Notes: a model not told the origin generated them from the letters alone. Counted from the stretch's first letter, positions 47,960-56,154 are shown. The stretch: DNA of 64,000 nucleotides from Bartonella taylorii (GCF_023920105.1 NZ_CP083693.1:637001-701000), one strand, 5' to 3'. Numbers and translations are program-made.

Positions 47960-48618
47960 AGACGGTGCTCCTGAAAGCGTTTAGCAACAAAGAAAATACC
48001 AGCACATGCAGCTAAAACCATAATGGTTGCCAAAGCCCATTGGATGGGGCCGTTGCCTGCTAACAAACCGCCAAGACCTGAGAAAGAACCAATAATCGGT
48101 GTAAGAGCTTCTGCTTTGAAAACCCCTGTTGGTGCTTTTGTTTCTACTGTTTGATAATTAGAAGAAACATAAGCCCCTTTCGCCCATAGCCCTGCTTCTG
48201 CTGCACGCCGGTGTGCAAGACCTTCAAGACACTTACCGCCTGCTTTGGTCCATTTTTGTAATTCGAAGGGGACTGCTTCATATTCACCTTGATTGAGCTT
48301 CTTTAACAGTGTCGAGTTACAAAAGGCTGTTGTTCCTACATTATAACAAAAGGACACTAACGCCGCGAATTGTTCATTCGTTAATGAAACTGTAACCGCG
48401 CGTTCAATAGTATTTTCAAATTGTTGCAAATCTTGGCGAAGAAGTTCTTCTGCTTGCTTTTCAGTGATTGTCATGCCTTCGTAAATAAAAGGCTTTCCAG
48501 CACTGTTTGTATGTCCATAACCTATTGTCCACACACCAATAGCATCTTTGTAGGCATTTAAACGCAAGCCTTCCCATTGCTTGATAAGAGCTAGCCCTTC
48601 TGATGATATTTTTCGCAT
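47956..48618 (-). CDS. Phage endolysin, T4-type lysozyme (GH24) with C-terminal membrane helix (220 aa)
   Basis: Cleaves peptidoglycan at lysis. The GH24 core is ALIKQWEGLRLNAYKDAIGV (catalytic glutamate near residue 15), WTIGYGHTNSAG with its aspartate/threonine region, and AALVSFCYNVGTTAFCNST with GLAHRRAAEAGLW. About 45 residues follow and end in ALATIMVLAACAGIFFVAKR, a membrane helix absent from T4 lysozyme. The N-terminus is not a signal peptide. ATG 48618 has GGAG before it; a longer frame of 33 codons upstream is not used. It could be membrane-tethered before lysis. Confidence 0.85.
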   Translation of the reverse strand: MRKISSEGLALIKQWEGLRLNAYKDAIGVWTIGYGHTNSAGKPFIYEGMTITEKQAEELLRQDLQQFENTIERAVTVSLTNEQFAALVSFCYNVGTTAFCNSTLLKKLNQGEYEAVPFELQKWTKAGGKCLEGLAHRRAAEAGLWAKGAYVSSNYQTVETKAPTGVFKAEALTPIIGSFSGLGGLLAGNGPIQWALATIMVLAACAGIFFVAKRFQEHRL

Positions 48619-48748
48619 ATGCTTCTCCATAAAAAAATCCCCACACAAGGCGGGGATGACTGACAGACTAAAAATTAACTCCTTTTCCATTCGAAAGGAT
48701 GGCTTGTTAAAACTCATGTAGCTTTTTCATTGGAACACAATAATGTCT

Positions 48749-48783
48749 TTGACATTATCAATTTTGTAGCATATAAGCTACAA
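48749..48783 (+). promoter_or_regulatory. Promoter with palindromic operator of the first HigBA-like module
   Basis: TTGACA at 48749-48754 and TATAAG at 48772-48777 are 17 bases apart. The perfect inverted repeat TTGTAGC/GCTACAA (48764-48770 and 48777-48783) spans the -10 box and ends at the base before the toxin ATG. It is a likely site for autorepression by the toxin-antitoxin complex. No Shine-Dalgarno fits between it and the start codon. Confidence 0.7.
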
Positions 48784-49086
48784 ATGTTTATTGTCAAAAA
48801 AACACTATATTTTACAGAGTGGTTAGACTCATTAAAAGATAAACAAGTGCAAAAGAAAATTGCTGCACGTATTTTCCGCCTTGAATATGGACTTCTAGGG
48901 GACGTGAAATATTTCCGTGGTATCGGTGAGTTAAAAATAAATCATGGACCAGGCTATAGGATTTATTTTGTAAAACAAGGAAAACAAATCATTTTACTGT
49001 TAAATGCTGGTGATAAATCCACACAACAGAAAGATATCGAAAAAGCCCTTCAATTAGTAAAGGAAATAAAAGATGGAAATTACTAA
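48784..49086 (+). CDS. RelE/HigB-superfamily toxin of addiction module (Gp49-like, 100 aa)
   Basis: A small basic toxin of the type 'addiction module killer protein'. Motifs: TLYFTEWLDSLKDKQVQKKI then AARIFRLEYGLLGDVKYFRG, IGELKINHGPGYRIYFVKQG and LLLNAGDKSTQQKDIEKA. The family acts as a ribosome-dependent mRNA nuclease. The antitoxin follows with a 14-base overlap. The ATG at 48784 has no ribosome site, and the promoter places the transcription start at or next to this A, so the mRNA may be leaderless. The pair stands on the strand opposite the tail and lysis genes. Confidence 0.85.
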   Translation: MFIVKKTLYFTEWLDSLKDKQVQKKIAARIFRLEYGLLGDVKYFRGIGELKINHGPGYRIYFVKQGKQIILLLNAGDKSTQQKDIEKALQLVKEIKDGNY

Positions 49087-49393
49087 ATTTGATGTAAGTG
49101 AATATTTTAAAACGCCTGAAGACTTTAAGATCTTATTGCAAGATGCTTTAGAAACTAAAAATAGTGGCTATATTGCACATGTATTAGGCATTATTGCGCG
49201 TAAACAAGGAATGACAGCTGTTTCTCAAGAAACAGGTTTAAATCGCGAGTCTCTCTATCGTTCTTTAAGTGATAAAGGCGATCCACGGCTTTCTACTTTT
49301 CTCAGCGTTTTGAGTGCTTTAAATTTACAGATTAGCTTAGCGCCTATCCAAAATAATTGTAAGGAACAGGCAGCTTTAGAAGAAGCATCTTGA
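49073..49393 (+). CDS. HTH antitoxin of addiction module (COG3636-like, 106 aa)
   Basis: The antidote to the preceding toxin. The N-terminal part is DVSEYFKTPEDFKILLQDAL, and the DNA-binding part is ALGIIARKQGMTAVSQETGL-like (VLGIIARKQGMTAVSQETGL) with NRESLYRSLSDKGDPRLSTF and SVLSALNLQ. It presumably binds the palindrome at 48764-48783 together with the toxin. A terminator follows five bases after the stop. Confidence 0.88.
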   Translation: MEITKFDVSEYFKTPEDFKILLQDALETKNSGYIAHVLGIIARKQGMTAVSQETGLNRESLYRSLSDKGDPRLSTFLSVLSALNLQISLAPIQNNCKEQAALEEAS

Positions 49394-49397
49394 CCTG

Positions 49398-49432
49398 CTT
49401 CCCACTTTTAAAGACGGGGAAGGGGGCTTTTT
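49398..49432 (+). terminator. Terminator of the HigBA-like module
   Basis: CTTCCC at 49398-49403 and GGGAAG at 49417-49422 form the stem, and TTTTT ends at 49432. Similar CTCCCC-type hairpins follow the two antirepressor-type genes at 45043-45065 and 56073-56095. Confidence 0.7.
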
Positions 49433-49480
49433 ACTTAAGCAACCTTTTTAATGGGAGCTCTAAATCTGGTTTATAACCTA

Positions 49481-50791
49481 TCATGTATCCTCCTCGTCCA
49501 TATGAATAACGTCATCGCCTTCATTGTATAATGCATCGGGTGGAGCGTTTGGATCAAGGGTATCATCTTTGTCTGGTGTTGTGTTTGCAACGTTTCCAGC
49601 TGCATCTTCTTGCGCTTTATCAAAAAGTTCGCACTCTATTTTTGTGGTGTAACCGCTCGTTTTATCAAGTTTGTGCTTGACGCTTTTGATGCGCCATTCT
49701 GCTGGAATATAAGGTCGGAAAGGTGGTTCCTGAACAAGCTTTGCTTCTGCTTGCACAAAGGGATCACCACCAATATCACATGAGAAAGAAGATTTACCGC
49801 GTGATGACTTATTGCGATAAGCGGCAATGGCCGCAACAGCTTCTGCCTGATTGTGATAAGTGTATTTGAGTTCATGAAACGGCGGTTTACCAACTTTAAC
49901 TTCTTTTTTTTCACTACTGCGTACATCATAATAGGTTGCAAGAACACCACCTTTTTTCTCTTTGTCTTCTTCTTTCTCAGGTGTTGTTTCTGCTTTTTCC
50001 GTTTCAGATGATGATGGTGCTCTGTCACTGTCATCCATATGGATAAAGTTTTCATCATCATCCATTTCTTCTGGTGCTCGTGCATTAGCTGCGGCTTTTT
50101 GGTCGTCCCCCACATCCGTTTCTAAGCCATTTGCCGCACCTGCTTCATCCCGTGCGCTGTATTTAAAATCCCAAGAGGTACAATGTTTTTCATGGATTAC
50201 AACAATGGGGAGTGTTTCGCCGGTAATGGCTTTGCCTTCCCCCCGTTTGGCAAGTACAAGGTTGCCATCAACAGGCTTTGCCACCGCATCATATTCTCCT
50301 GCAAGACGTGTGGCAAAAGCCATATCGCTTTCAGCAGTTTGATCAATGTGACGCACAACAATTTTTGCAAGAGCAGGATCAACTTTGGGGGTATAGCCAT
50401 TACGCTCTGCTATCTCTTGAACAATACTGCCAAGGGTTTGCTGGTGATAGGATTGGCTTTTAGGTGTTCGGTAGGATGTATTCATTGACGCGGCGCGCCC
50501 TGTAACGTTTAAGCTTTGTGGTGGGCTGCTCACAGAGATTTCATCAATCAAATAGGCTCCCATATCGCGGTTTTTGCCGCCTTCATAGCCAAGTGTTATG
50601 GAAATGACTGTTCCGATAAGAGGAATGTCTAAAAAGCCATTATCACTGTCACGTGCACGGTCATCAAGTTCTATGGTGATACGGTCGCTTTTGTCTTCTG
50701 CCTCATCAGTAATTTCAATCGATAAAACATAGTCCATGAGCGTTTTGGTGATGTCTTTTCCATTTGCCAGAATCGTGCAAAAAGGTTTCAT
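49481..50791 (-). CDS. D: Phage late control protein D (gpD)
   Basis: Baseplate hub protein of P2-type phages, at the end of the tail operon. MKPFCTILANGKDITKTLMD begins the protein, ITIELDDRARDSDNGFLDIP and VISITLGYEGG follow, and HIDQTAESDMAFATRLAGEY matches the gpD hub domain. The C-terminal third has an acidic low-complexity insertion near residues 240-290. It starts at ATG 50791, overlapping the gpX stop by ATGA. The length of about 436 residues is longer than P2 gpD. Confidence 0.9.
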   Translation of the reverse strand: MKPFCTILANGKDITKTLMDYVLSIEITDEAEDKSDRITIELDDRARDSDNGFLDIPLIGTVISITLGYEGGKNRDMGAYLIDEISVSSPPQSLNVTGRAASMNTSYRTPKSQSYHQQTLGSIVQEIAERNGYTPKVDPALAKIVVRHIDQTAESDMAFATRLAGEYDAVAKPVDGNLVLAKRGEGKAITGETLPIVVIHEKHCTSWDFKYSARDEAGAANGLETDVGDDQKAAANARAPEEMDDDENFIHMDDSDRAPSSSETEKAETTPEKEEDKEKKGGVLATYYDVRSSEKKEVKVGKPPFHELKYTYHNQAEAVAAIAAYRNKSSRGKSSFSCDIGGDPFVQAEAKLVQEPPFRPYIPAEWRIKSVKHKLDKTSGYTTKIECELFDKAQEDAAGNVANTTPDKDDTLDPNAPPDALYNEGDDVIHMDEEDT

Positions 50792-51012
50792 TTCTTGCTG
50801 CCCCAAAGTCTGATTACTGGTGTAGCTTTAGGATAAGGCAAAGAAGGCAAAACAATTGTGATACCTGCTTTTAAAATGGGTCCATAGTCTGCAAGCCCCA
50901 AATTCGCTGCATAGACGCGTTCAACAGCAAGTGCTTGTTGACCTTTGGCATAATATCTCCAGCAAATGGCATCCACCATATCGCCCTCTTTGGTTCTGTA
51001 AAGATCACTCAT
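50788..51012 (-). CDS. X: Tail protein X (gpX, LysM-like)
   Basis: A 74-residue LysM-type protein: RTKEGDMVDAICWRYYAKGQ near the start and ADYGPILKAGITIVLPSLPY, ending in a positively charged tail. gpX is a small baseplate-hub component of P2-like phages. It lies between U and D in the usual order, and both junctions are short overlaps. Confidence 0.88.
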   Translation of the reverse strand: MSDLYRTKEGDMVDAICWRYYAKGQQALAVERVYAANLGLADYGPILKAGITIVLPSLPYPKATPVIRLWGSKK

Positions 51013-51389
51013 TGGTCTTCCCCATATTCTCTCAATTTTATCGTAAATTCTTGTTTTTTAGGGGTGCCATTATATTGAAAAACACTTTGCTTTTCCTCCA
51101 CGGAAAGAATGACAAATTTGCCTAAAATCCTGCCTTGACCCGTTACAAGGATGTGAGGTCCCTCATGTGCCATTTGCCGCAAATATTCGATCTGCCTGTG
51201 ACCGCCTTTAAAATCTGGATAAATCACGCCCGCTAAAGAAAATTCCGCATTTGCAACAGCTGGCAATTGAAGAGCCGCCTTTCGCCCCAATCGCCCTTGC
51301 TCTACCCATGGAACACCATAAGACATATCGAGTGTTTGATAAGCTGCTGTTTCAATGGAAAAAATAAAACCGCCTAAAGCTAGCATCAT
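51009..51389 (-). CDS. U: Tail completion protein U (gpU)
   Basis: A 126-residue gpU: MLALGGFIFSIETAAYQTLD at the start, then ADYKGGHRQIEYLR-like YPDFKGGHRQIEYLRQMAHE and LGKFVILSVEEKQSVFQYNG. gpU closes the end of the tail tube. It overlaps X by four bases and follows the tape measure gene by five bases. Confidence 0.87.
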   Translation of the reverse strand: MMLALGGFIFSIETAAYQTLDMSYGVPWVEQGRLGRKAALQLPAVANAEFSLAGVIYPDFKGGHRQIEYLRQMAHEGPHILVTGQGRILGKFVILSVEEKQSVFQYNGTPKKQEFTIKLREYGEDQ

Positions 51390-51394
51390 GATGT

Positions 51395-53272
51395 TTAATC
51401 CGAAAGGCTAGAGGCTATGGCTAAACGTTGCTGTTTTGCATAGCGTTCAAGTGCTTGATTGACAGCGTCTCTGATTTCGTCCTTGAGACCATTTGGTACG
51501 GAAATATTGAGATTTGTAATGGTGACACGGGCGTCTACTTCAACGGGTTTATGAACCGTAATGGGCTTTGGAGCTTTAAAGGCAGCCACTTTTGCATTTG
51601 GAGCCTCCATATATCTTGTTTCGACTGCTCCTGTATTGAAACCGCTCTTGCCTTTTCCAGAGGGGGGATTGGATACAACGGCTGTATCAACCATTCTTTT
51701 TGCGCGTGCATTGGTTTCCTCGGTAAAGGTTTTAATCGTTTGGGTTGAAGTTTTGTTGATCGAGACATTAAAGCCTAACTTTTCTTTCACCCAATTGGGC
51801 ATCCAACTGGTTAATGTGCTTATCATGCCGCTAAACCATTCGGACAGGGCTTGCCACTGGCTTTTGATCCCCTCCCAAAGCCCGTTAATCAGATTGGCTC
51901 CTGCTTCCATGAGATTGACCCCAAACAGCCAATCAATTAATGCATTGATTTTTTTTGCAATCCAAGAGAGCGGTGAAAAGTTTTTAAAGAGTGTAAAGAG
52001 GTTACTGAAAATGTTACTGCATAAGTTGGCAAAAGAATTCCACAAGTTGCTTATGAAGCTTACTACCGTATCCCAATTTTTGTAGAGCAGATATCCAGCT
52101 CCAACAAGTGCTGCAATACCGCCAATGAGCCACCCAATAGGTGTGGTCATGATAGTATAGCCCAGTGTGACAAACGCTGCTCCAGCAGCAGTTAATGCGG
52201 CAATGAGTGGACCAAAAATAAACGAACCAAGTGCTACAATCCCCACCTTAAAGAGGGTTATTTCCCCAATCAATGGCTCCATCCAGCGAAACCAGCTTTT
52301 AATTCTCTCCGTGAGGTCGCTAATGCCTCTTCTTAAATCAGAGGTAGGATTAAACAAATCCTTCAGGACTTTTTTTAAGGTTTTAGCCCATCCAGCAACG
52401 GTTGTTTGAATGAGATCACGGTTTTCATCAATCAATTTTGAAAAAGCGTCAATCATATCATTGATGACGGGCATGAAACGTGCACCAATAAAACTGGTAA
52501 TGCCCCCTATTTTTTTCTTAAAGGCACCAAGCTTATCACTTAAATCTGCTGCATAACGTGCAACATCAGCACCTATCAGCCATTTTCCTTTCCTAGCCTT
52601 TGCAAAGAGTTCTTTGATGGGCGCCATGCCTTGCGCAAGCATGGCTGCCATTTCCTTGCCATCTCCACCAAAAAGCAGAGCAGCAATGTGTTGTCTTTGC
52701 GCTTGATTTTTCATCTTACTCATCTTGTCGGTAATTTCTTCCAACAAGACAGAGTTTGATTTGAGTTTTCCCGAGGCGTTTTTGACAGAAATACCAAGCG
52801 CTTCAAAGCCCATAATGCCTCTTTTTTGCCCAGCAAAAGCTTGCGCAGACCGTCTATTTAAAGTTGCTAAGGATTGTTGAAAGAGTTCGGCAGAATATCC
52901 TGAATTATCCGCTGCATCCCCCCATAATTGAAGCGCTGCGACACTCATGCCTAAATGTCGAGAGGCATGGTGAAGACTATCTCCTAAATGCATGGTTTTC
53001 ATGGTGACGGCGGTCAAACTTGCTACAAGACCACCACCAGCAAGCCCTAAAGCACCAGTAAAGACTGAAGCACGGCTTGCTGCCGTGCCAAGAGCACTTT
53101 GAACACCATGAAGGCTTGCCGTCATATTTTTTACCGCAGCAGAAAAGCGCGGAATACTCAAGCTATGCGACAATTTCTGAAAACGCTCTTGTACACGTTT
53201 GAGAGGTGCGGTGAGTTTATCTTCAAGAGACAATTTTACCTTTGCATCGGCAACTTTGGTTGTTTTACTCAT
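51395..53272 (-). CDS. T: Tail tape measure protein (gpT, 625 aa)
   Basis: Sets tail length and passes DNA into the cell. The N-terminal coiled coil begins LEDKLTAPLKRVQERFQKLS. Hydrophobic parts near residues 65-90 and about 345-400 (IGWLIGGIAALVGAGYLLYK) are normal for tape measures. The short length, compared with about 815 in P2, suggests a shorter tail. Its ATG overlaps the E' stop as ATGA, linking expression of the two. Confidence 0.88.
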   Translation of the reverse strand: MSKTTKVADAKVKLSLEDKLTAPLKRVQERFQKLSHSLSIPRFSAAVKNMTASLHGVQSALGTAASRASVFTGALGLAGGGLVASLTAVTMKTMHLGDSLHHASRHLGMSVAALQLWGDAADNSGYSAELFQQSLATLNRRSAQAFAGQKRGIMGFEALGISVKNASGKLKSNSVLLEEITDKMSKMKNQAQRQHIAALLFGGDGKEMAAMLAQGMAPIKELFAKARKGKWLIGADVARYAADLSDKLGAFKKKIGGITSFIGARFMPVINDMIDAFSKLIDENRDLIQTTVAGWAKTLKKVLKDLFNPTSDLRRGISDLTERIKSWFRWMEPLIGEITLFKVGIVALGSFIFGPLIAALTAAGAAFVTLGYTIMTTPIGWLIGGIAALVGAGYLLYKNWDTVVSFISNLWNSFANLCSNIFSNLFTLFKNFSPLSWIAKKINALIDWLFGVNLMEAGANLINGLWEGIKSQWQALSEWFSGMISTLTSWMPNWVKEKLGFNVSINKTSTQTIKTFTEETNARAKRMVDTAVVSNPPSGKGKSGFNTGAVETRYMEAPNAKVAAFKAPKPITVHKPVEVDARVTITNLNISVPNGLKDEIRDAVNQALERYAKQQRLAIASSLSD

Positions 53273-53430
53273 TTTGTCTTATATCTTTCTGCGGCTTGTT
53301 TTCGCCAGAATATTAACTCTTGCGGTTCCATTTCCATCATCTCTGAAAGGGACCAATGAAAAACAATGGCAATATCGGCTATGAGTTTTGCGGCGGTTTC
53401 CCAGTCGAGGTGTCCCGCCGCTTGATAAAA
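53269..53430 (-). CDS. Tail assembly protein E' extension, reached by -1 frameshift
   Basis: The frame carries ETAAKLIADIAIVFHWSLSE and MEPQELIFWRKQAAERYKTK, the GpE' C-terminal domain of P2-like phages. No ATG, GTG or TTG lies in this frame upstream of the conserved part, back to two TGA codons, so it must be read by a -1 shift from gene E. A T-run TCTTTTA at about 53427-53432 is the best slip site I see; it is not a perfect heptamer. It ends overlapping the tape measure start. Confidence 0.65.
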   Translation of the reverse strand, partial: FYQAAGHLDWETAAKLIADIAIVFHWSLSEMMEMEPQELIFWRKQAAERYKTK

Positions 53431-53666
53431 GACTCCAAAATCTCCCCAATGCTTGATAAGTCATCAATATCGAGTTCACCAACAGCCTCATGGGGCCATT
53501 CCGAAAGGCGCGAAACCATAGCAATTGTTTGTTCAACGCCTTCCTTCTTATCGATTGCTTGCACATCTTTTGTTTTGGGGCGCCGTAAGGTGATTGTCGT
53601 GTGTTCTTTTCCTTCAAATGTAACAGGTATAAGTAATTTATGTGTAATTCTTGTTTGTACTGTCAT
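53379..53666 (-). CDS. E: Tail assembly chaperone gpE (95 aa)
   Basis: A 95-residue gpE-family chaperone: MTVQTRITHKLLIPVTFEGK, then TITLRRPKTKDVQAIDKKEG and MVSRLSEWPHEAVGELDIDD. In P2, E and its frameshift product E+E' wrap the tape measure during tail assembly. The gene lies between the tube and tape measure genes, as expected, and overlaps the E' frame at its 3' end. Confidence 0.87.
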   Translation of the reverse strand: MTVQTRITHKLLIPVTFEGKEHTTITLRRPKTKDVQAIDKKEGVEQTIAMVSRLSEWPHEAVGELDIDDLSSIGEILESFIKRRDTSTGKPPQNS

Positions 53667-53668
53667 TC

Positions 53669-54175
53669 TTACATTCCTAAAAAGTTTTTATGTTCTGCTA
53701 ATTGATTAACGCCATTGAATTTTCTCACCAAGTTAAGGACATCTATCTCAACAATTTCCATATCTTTCTGGACATATTTGAAATACTGCAATGTGAAGGT
53801 CGCTGTTGATGTTGCTTTGCTGCCCGGTTGCCATTCTGCCATTTCAAAGCCTTTGCATAACCCTCTCATAGTAATGACCACACCTTCTGCCGGTGTGCCT
53901 TGGGCTTGCATTGAACTTCTCAATGAGATGTCAACATCAGAGCGTCCCAACAGGGACATCAACTCTGGAGAGCAATCAGAAATGGTCATGGTAAGGATGA
54001 GGGTTTCAAGACCAAGATCAACCTCAATGGAGCTATCCATGCCTCCGCCACGATAACTTTCAACGACCAAACTCAAATTTGGTAGTGTTACGCTTTCACA
54101 TTTTGCTTGATAGGGAATGCCGTCGACAAAAATGTTAAAATATTTTAGAACCCTTGGTAAAACTGGTACAGTCAT
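53669..54175 (-). CDS. FII: Major tail tube protein (gpFII, 168 aa)
   Basis: Forms the inner tail tube. VPVLPRVLKYFNIFVDGIPY, then VTLPNLSLVVESYRGGGMDS and MRGLCKGFEMAEWQPGSKAT with TFTLQYFKYVQ match the P2 FII family. Length 168 is close to P2 FII. The start overlaps the sheath stop by one base. Confidence 0.92.
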   Translation of the reverse strand: MTVPVLPRVLKYFNIFVDGIPYQAKCESVTLPNLSLVVESYRGGGMDSSIEVDLGLETLILTMTISDCSPELMSLLGRSDVDISLRSSMQAQGTPAEGVVITMRGLCKGFEMAEWQPGSKATSTATFTLQYFKYVQKDMEIVEIDVLNLVRKFNGVNQLAEHKNFLGM

Positions 54176-55566
54176 TAAAAGATCTCCTCTAAGTAATCAT
54201 TCACAATGCGTGAACGGAAAGTGATGTGTTCTGCTGGTGTTGTTGGTGTGAATTCGACATTGAAATAGACTTTGCCGCTTTCAATAGCGCTTGCTGTATT
54301 CAATTCTGGATCAGGAGTACAATGCCCCCCAAGAATGGCGCCTTGCGCTTTTAGATCACGCAAATAGGCATTAACGCTTTCACTCACGTCACTCATGTAG
54401 GTTTTTTTGATATTGCGGTCGACAGCCCATAGATGCCCGCGCAAAATGGCGTCATTGATCATATCTGCGGTTCTCACCACCGATAAGAAAGCAAACTTTG
54501 TATCGCTTGAAAGGGTGCGATTACCCCAAAGACGATAACCATTTTCACGAATAATGCTTGTGATGTTTTGTTCATTAAGAAGGTTGGCGCGGCTTGATCT
54601 ATCACCAATGGAAAAATCAATGGGGCGCGCAATTCCAACAATGCCATTGATCACTTTGTTTGAAGGAGAATGCCAAAAACCGTGTGTAAAATCAGTTTTA
54701 GCAATGACACCTGCAACTGCTGCACTTGCTGGCTGTTCTACAATTTTTCCATCATGATTTACCTTTACAAAAGGGTCAACTATGATGGCGCGCTTTGAAT
54801 CAAAATCCTTTGCTGTGCTGAGTGCTGCTTCGTCTGTTGTGTTTGGTGCATCAAGCACCACAATAGCGCGTAGGCGTTCAGCAATGCCAATGAGTTCTGC
54901 CGCTACAGGATTAGAGGTTGTACTGATCTCGGCTTTAGCTGTCGCACCAGTGCCATCTCCTTCAATCGTCACATTTGGGGCGGTTTGATAATCAAAGCCA
55001 CTGTCCTTAATGACAACAGAAGTCACTTTTCCATCGCTAAGAATTGCTTCTGCTTGTGCACCGCCTTCGATTTTAACGCTTGCTTGTGTGTAACCACTGC
55101 CTTGGTTCGTTACATCAATCTTGCTAAGACTTATAGGGCGTTTGTGTGTAAAACCTGGGGCAATAAGAATGCGTGGTGTTTGTCCAAGAATTGATTGTGC
55201 GCCAATTAAAGCATGGACACCTTCATAAGCGCCATTTGCGTTCACACCGCCTAGAATATTGGTAAGTGTCGCGCTTTCATTATCACCTTCGTTCACACGT
55301 ACGACGACAACAATAGCACCCACTTGTTTGAAAATCAGGTCAAGTGCATTGGGTAGGGTGCCTTGACGCTTGCCTGTTTTATCCAGTTTAGCGGCTTGTG
55401 AAAGAGAACCGGTAACCAAAACCGGTGTGTTAAGAGGAAAGGCTTGTTCATCAGCATCGGGCGCCGTGCCAACAATCCCGATAACTGCGGATTGAACCGC
55501 GCGAAGGGGGCGTGTACCGTCGTCGACCTCAACGACTTCAACACCGTGTAGAAAACCTGTTGCCAT
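54175..55566 (-). CDS. FI: Contractile tail sheath protein (gpFI, 463 aa)
   Basis: The sheath of a myovirus tail. FLHGVEVVEVDDGTRPLRAV begins it, GIVGTAPDADEQAFPLNTPV follows, and GYRLWGNRTLSSDTKFAFLS with DMINDAILRGHLWAVDRNIK are strong sheath motifs. Between residues about 145 and 220 there is an extra domain with two repeats of the type GSGYTQASVKIEGGA / DFDYQTAPNVTIEGDGTG-like SGFDYQTAPNVTIEGDGTGA. P2 sheath is about 70 residues shorter, so this is probably a surface decoration inserted in the sheath. Confidence 0.93.
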   Translation of the reverse strand: MATGFLHGVEVVEVDDGTRPLRAVQSAVIGIVGTAPDADEQAFPLNTPVLVTGSLSQAAKLDKTGKRQGTLPNALDLIFKQVGAIVVVVRVNEGDNESATLTNILGGVNANGAYEGVHALIGAQSILGQTPRILIAPGFTHKRPISLSKIDVTNQGSGYTQASVKIEGGAQAEAILSDGKVTSVVIKDSGFDYQTAPNVTIEGDGTGATAKAEISTTSNPVAAELIGIAERLRAIVVLDAPNTTDEAALSTAKDFDSKRAIIVDPFVKVNHDGKIVEQPASAAVAGVIAKTDFTHGFWHSPSNKVINGIVGIARPIDFSIGDRSSRANLLNEQNITSIIRENGYRLWGNRTLSSDTKFAFLSVVRTADMINDAILRGHLWAVDRNIKKTYMSDVSESVNAYLRDLKAQGAILGGHCTPDPELNTASAIESGKVYFNVEFTPTTPAEHITFRSRIVNDYLEEIF

Positions 55567-55604
55567 ACTTTATGCTCCTTTAAATGAGGGGTGAATGAAA
55601 ATGA

Positions 55605-56054
55605 ATGGGAAAAATGAGGGTTGGATTTGAAATCGCACCCTTTAAAACAGCAAAACATAAGGATTTTGGTTCACTCGCATTTGAAATGCGAGTGAGTAAA
55701 AGAGACGGTAAAGGCGGTCAAAAGAGAGAAGTTGCTATCCTCAATGAACCACAAGCCACTCTACTCATGACCTATATGCGTAACAATGATACGGTGCGTG
55801 CATTCAAAAAAGCACTCGTTAAAGCTTTCTATGATTTAAAAAACCAGTTAATTGATAATGACCGTGATACACGCTTTGATTTTCCAAGCAACTGGGATGA
55901 AATGGGACCTACTGAAAAAGCTGTTTATATTTATGGACCGCTTCACATGCATCTTGTTAAAGCCTTTACATTAGCAGAAGAGAGCAAACACTATAAAACG
56001 CTTGTTGAAGAAGCCAAACGAGTTTTAGTAAGCCCTGTTGCAAAAGTAGCTTAA
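55605..56054 (+). CDS. Truncated Rha-type phage regulator with antirepressor C-terminal domain (149 aa)
   Basis: Residues 10-80 (KHKDFGSLAFEMRVSKRDG, VAILNEPQATLLMTYMRNND, AFKKALVKAFYDLK) match the Rha family of phage regulators. The last 70 residues (DNDRDTRFDFPSNWDEMGPT to VLVSPVAKVA) match the C-terminus of the AntA antirepressor at 44492-45025. The usual Rha N-terminal HTH part is missing, and the start lies only 38 bases from the divergent sheath start with no room for a normal promoter, so the gene is likely 5'-truncated. A CTCCTCG/CGGGGAG hairpin follows. Confidence 0.6.
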   Translation: MGKMRVGFEIAPFKTAKHKDFGSLAFEMRVSKRDGKGGQKREVAILNEPQATLLMTYMRNNDTVRAFKKALVKAFYDLKNQLIDNDRDTRFDFPSNWDEMGPTEKAVYIYGPLHMHLVKAFTLAEESKHYKTLVEEAKRVLVSPVAKVA

Positions 56055-56117
56055 TTTAAAAACACGATTTATCTCCTCGTCTTTTAGGCGGGGAGGTGGT
56101 TAATGCCGTAAAATATC

Positions 56118-56154
56118 TTTACATAATACACATTATACGTATAATATGTATTAT
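56118..56154 (+). promoter_or_regulatory. Promoter with 32-base palindromic operator of Phd-type antitoxin
   Basis: TTTACA at 56118-56123 and TATAAT at 56140-56145 are 16 bases apart. A palindrome of 32 bases at 56123-56154, centred on ACGT and broken by one mismatched pair, spans the spacer and -10. Its two halves contain ATAATACA/TGTATTAT and ATTATACGTATAAT. It is a likely site for autoregulation by the Phd-family protein. Confidence 0.75.

Noticed and set aside
53279..53617. 112-codon ORF beside gene E
   Set aside because: It uses a third frame; conserved residues are in the E and E' frames on either side of it.
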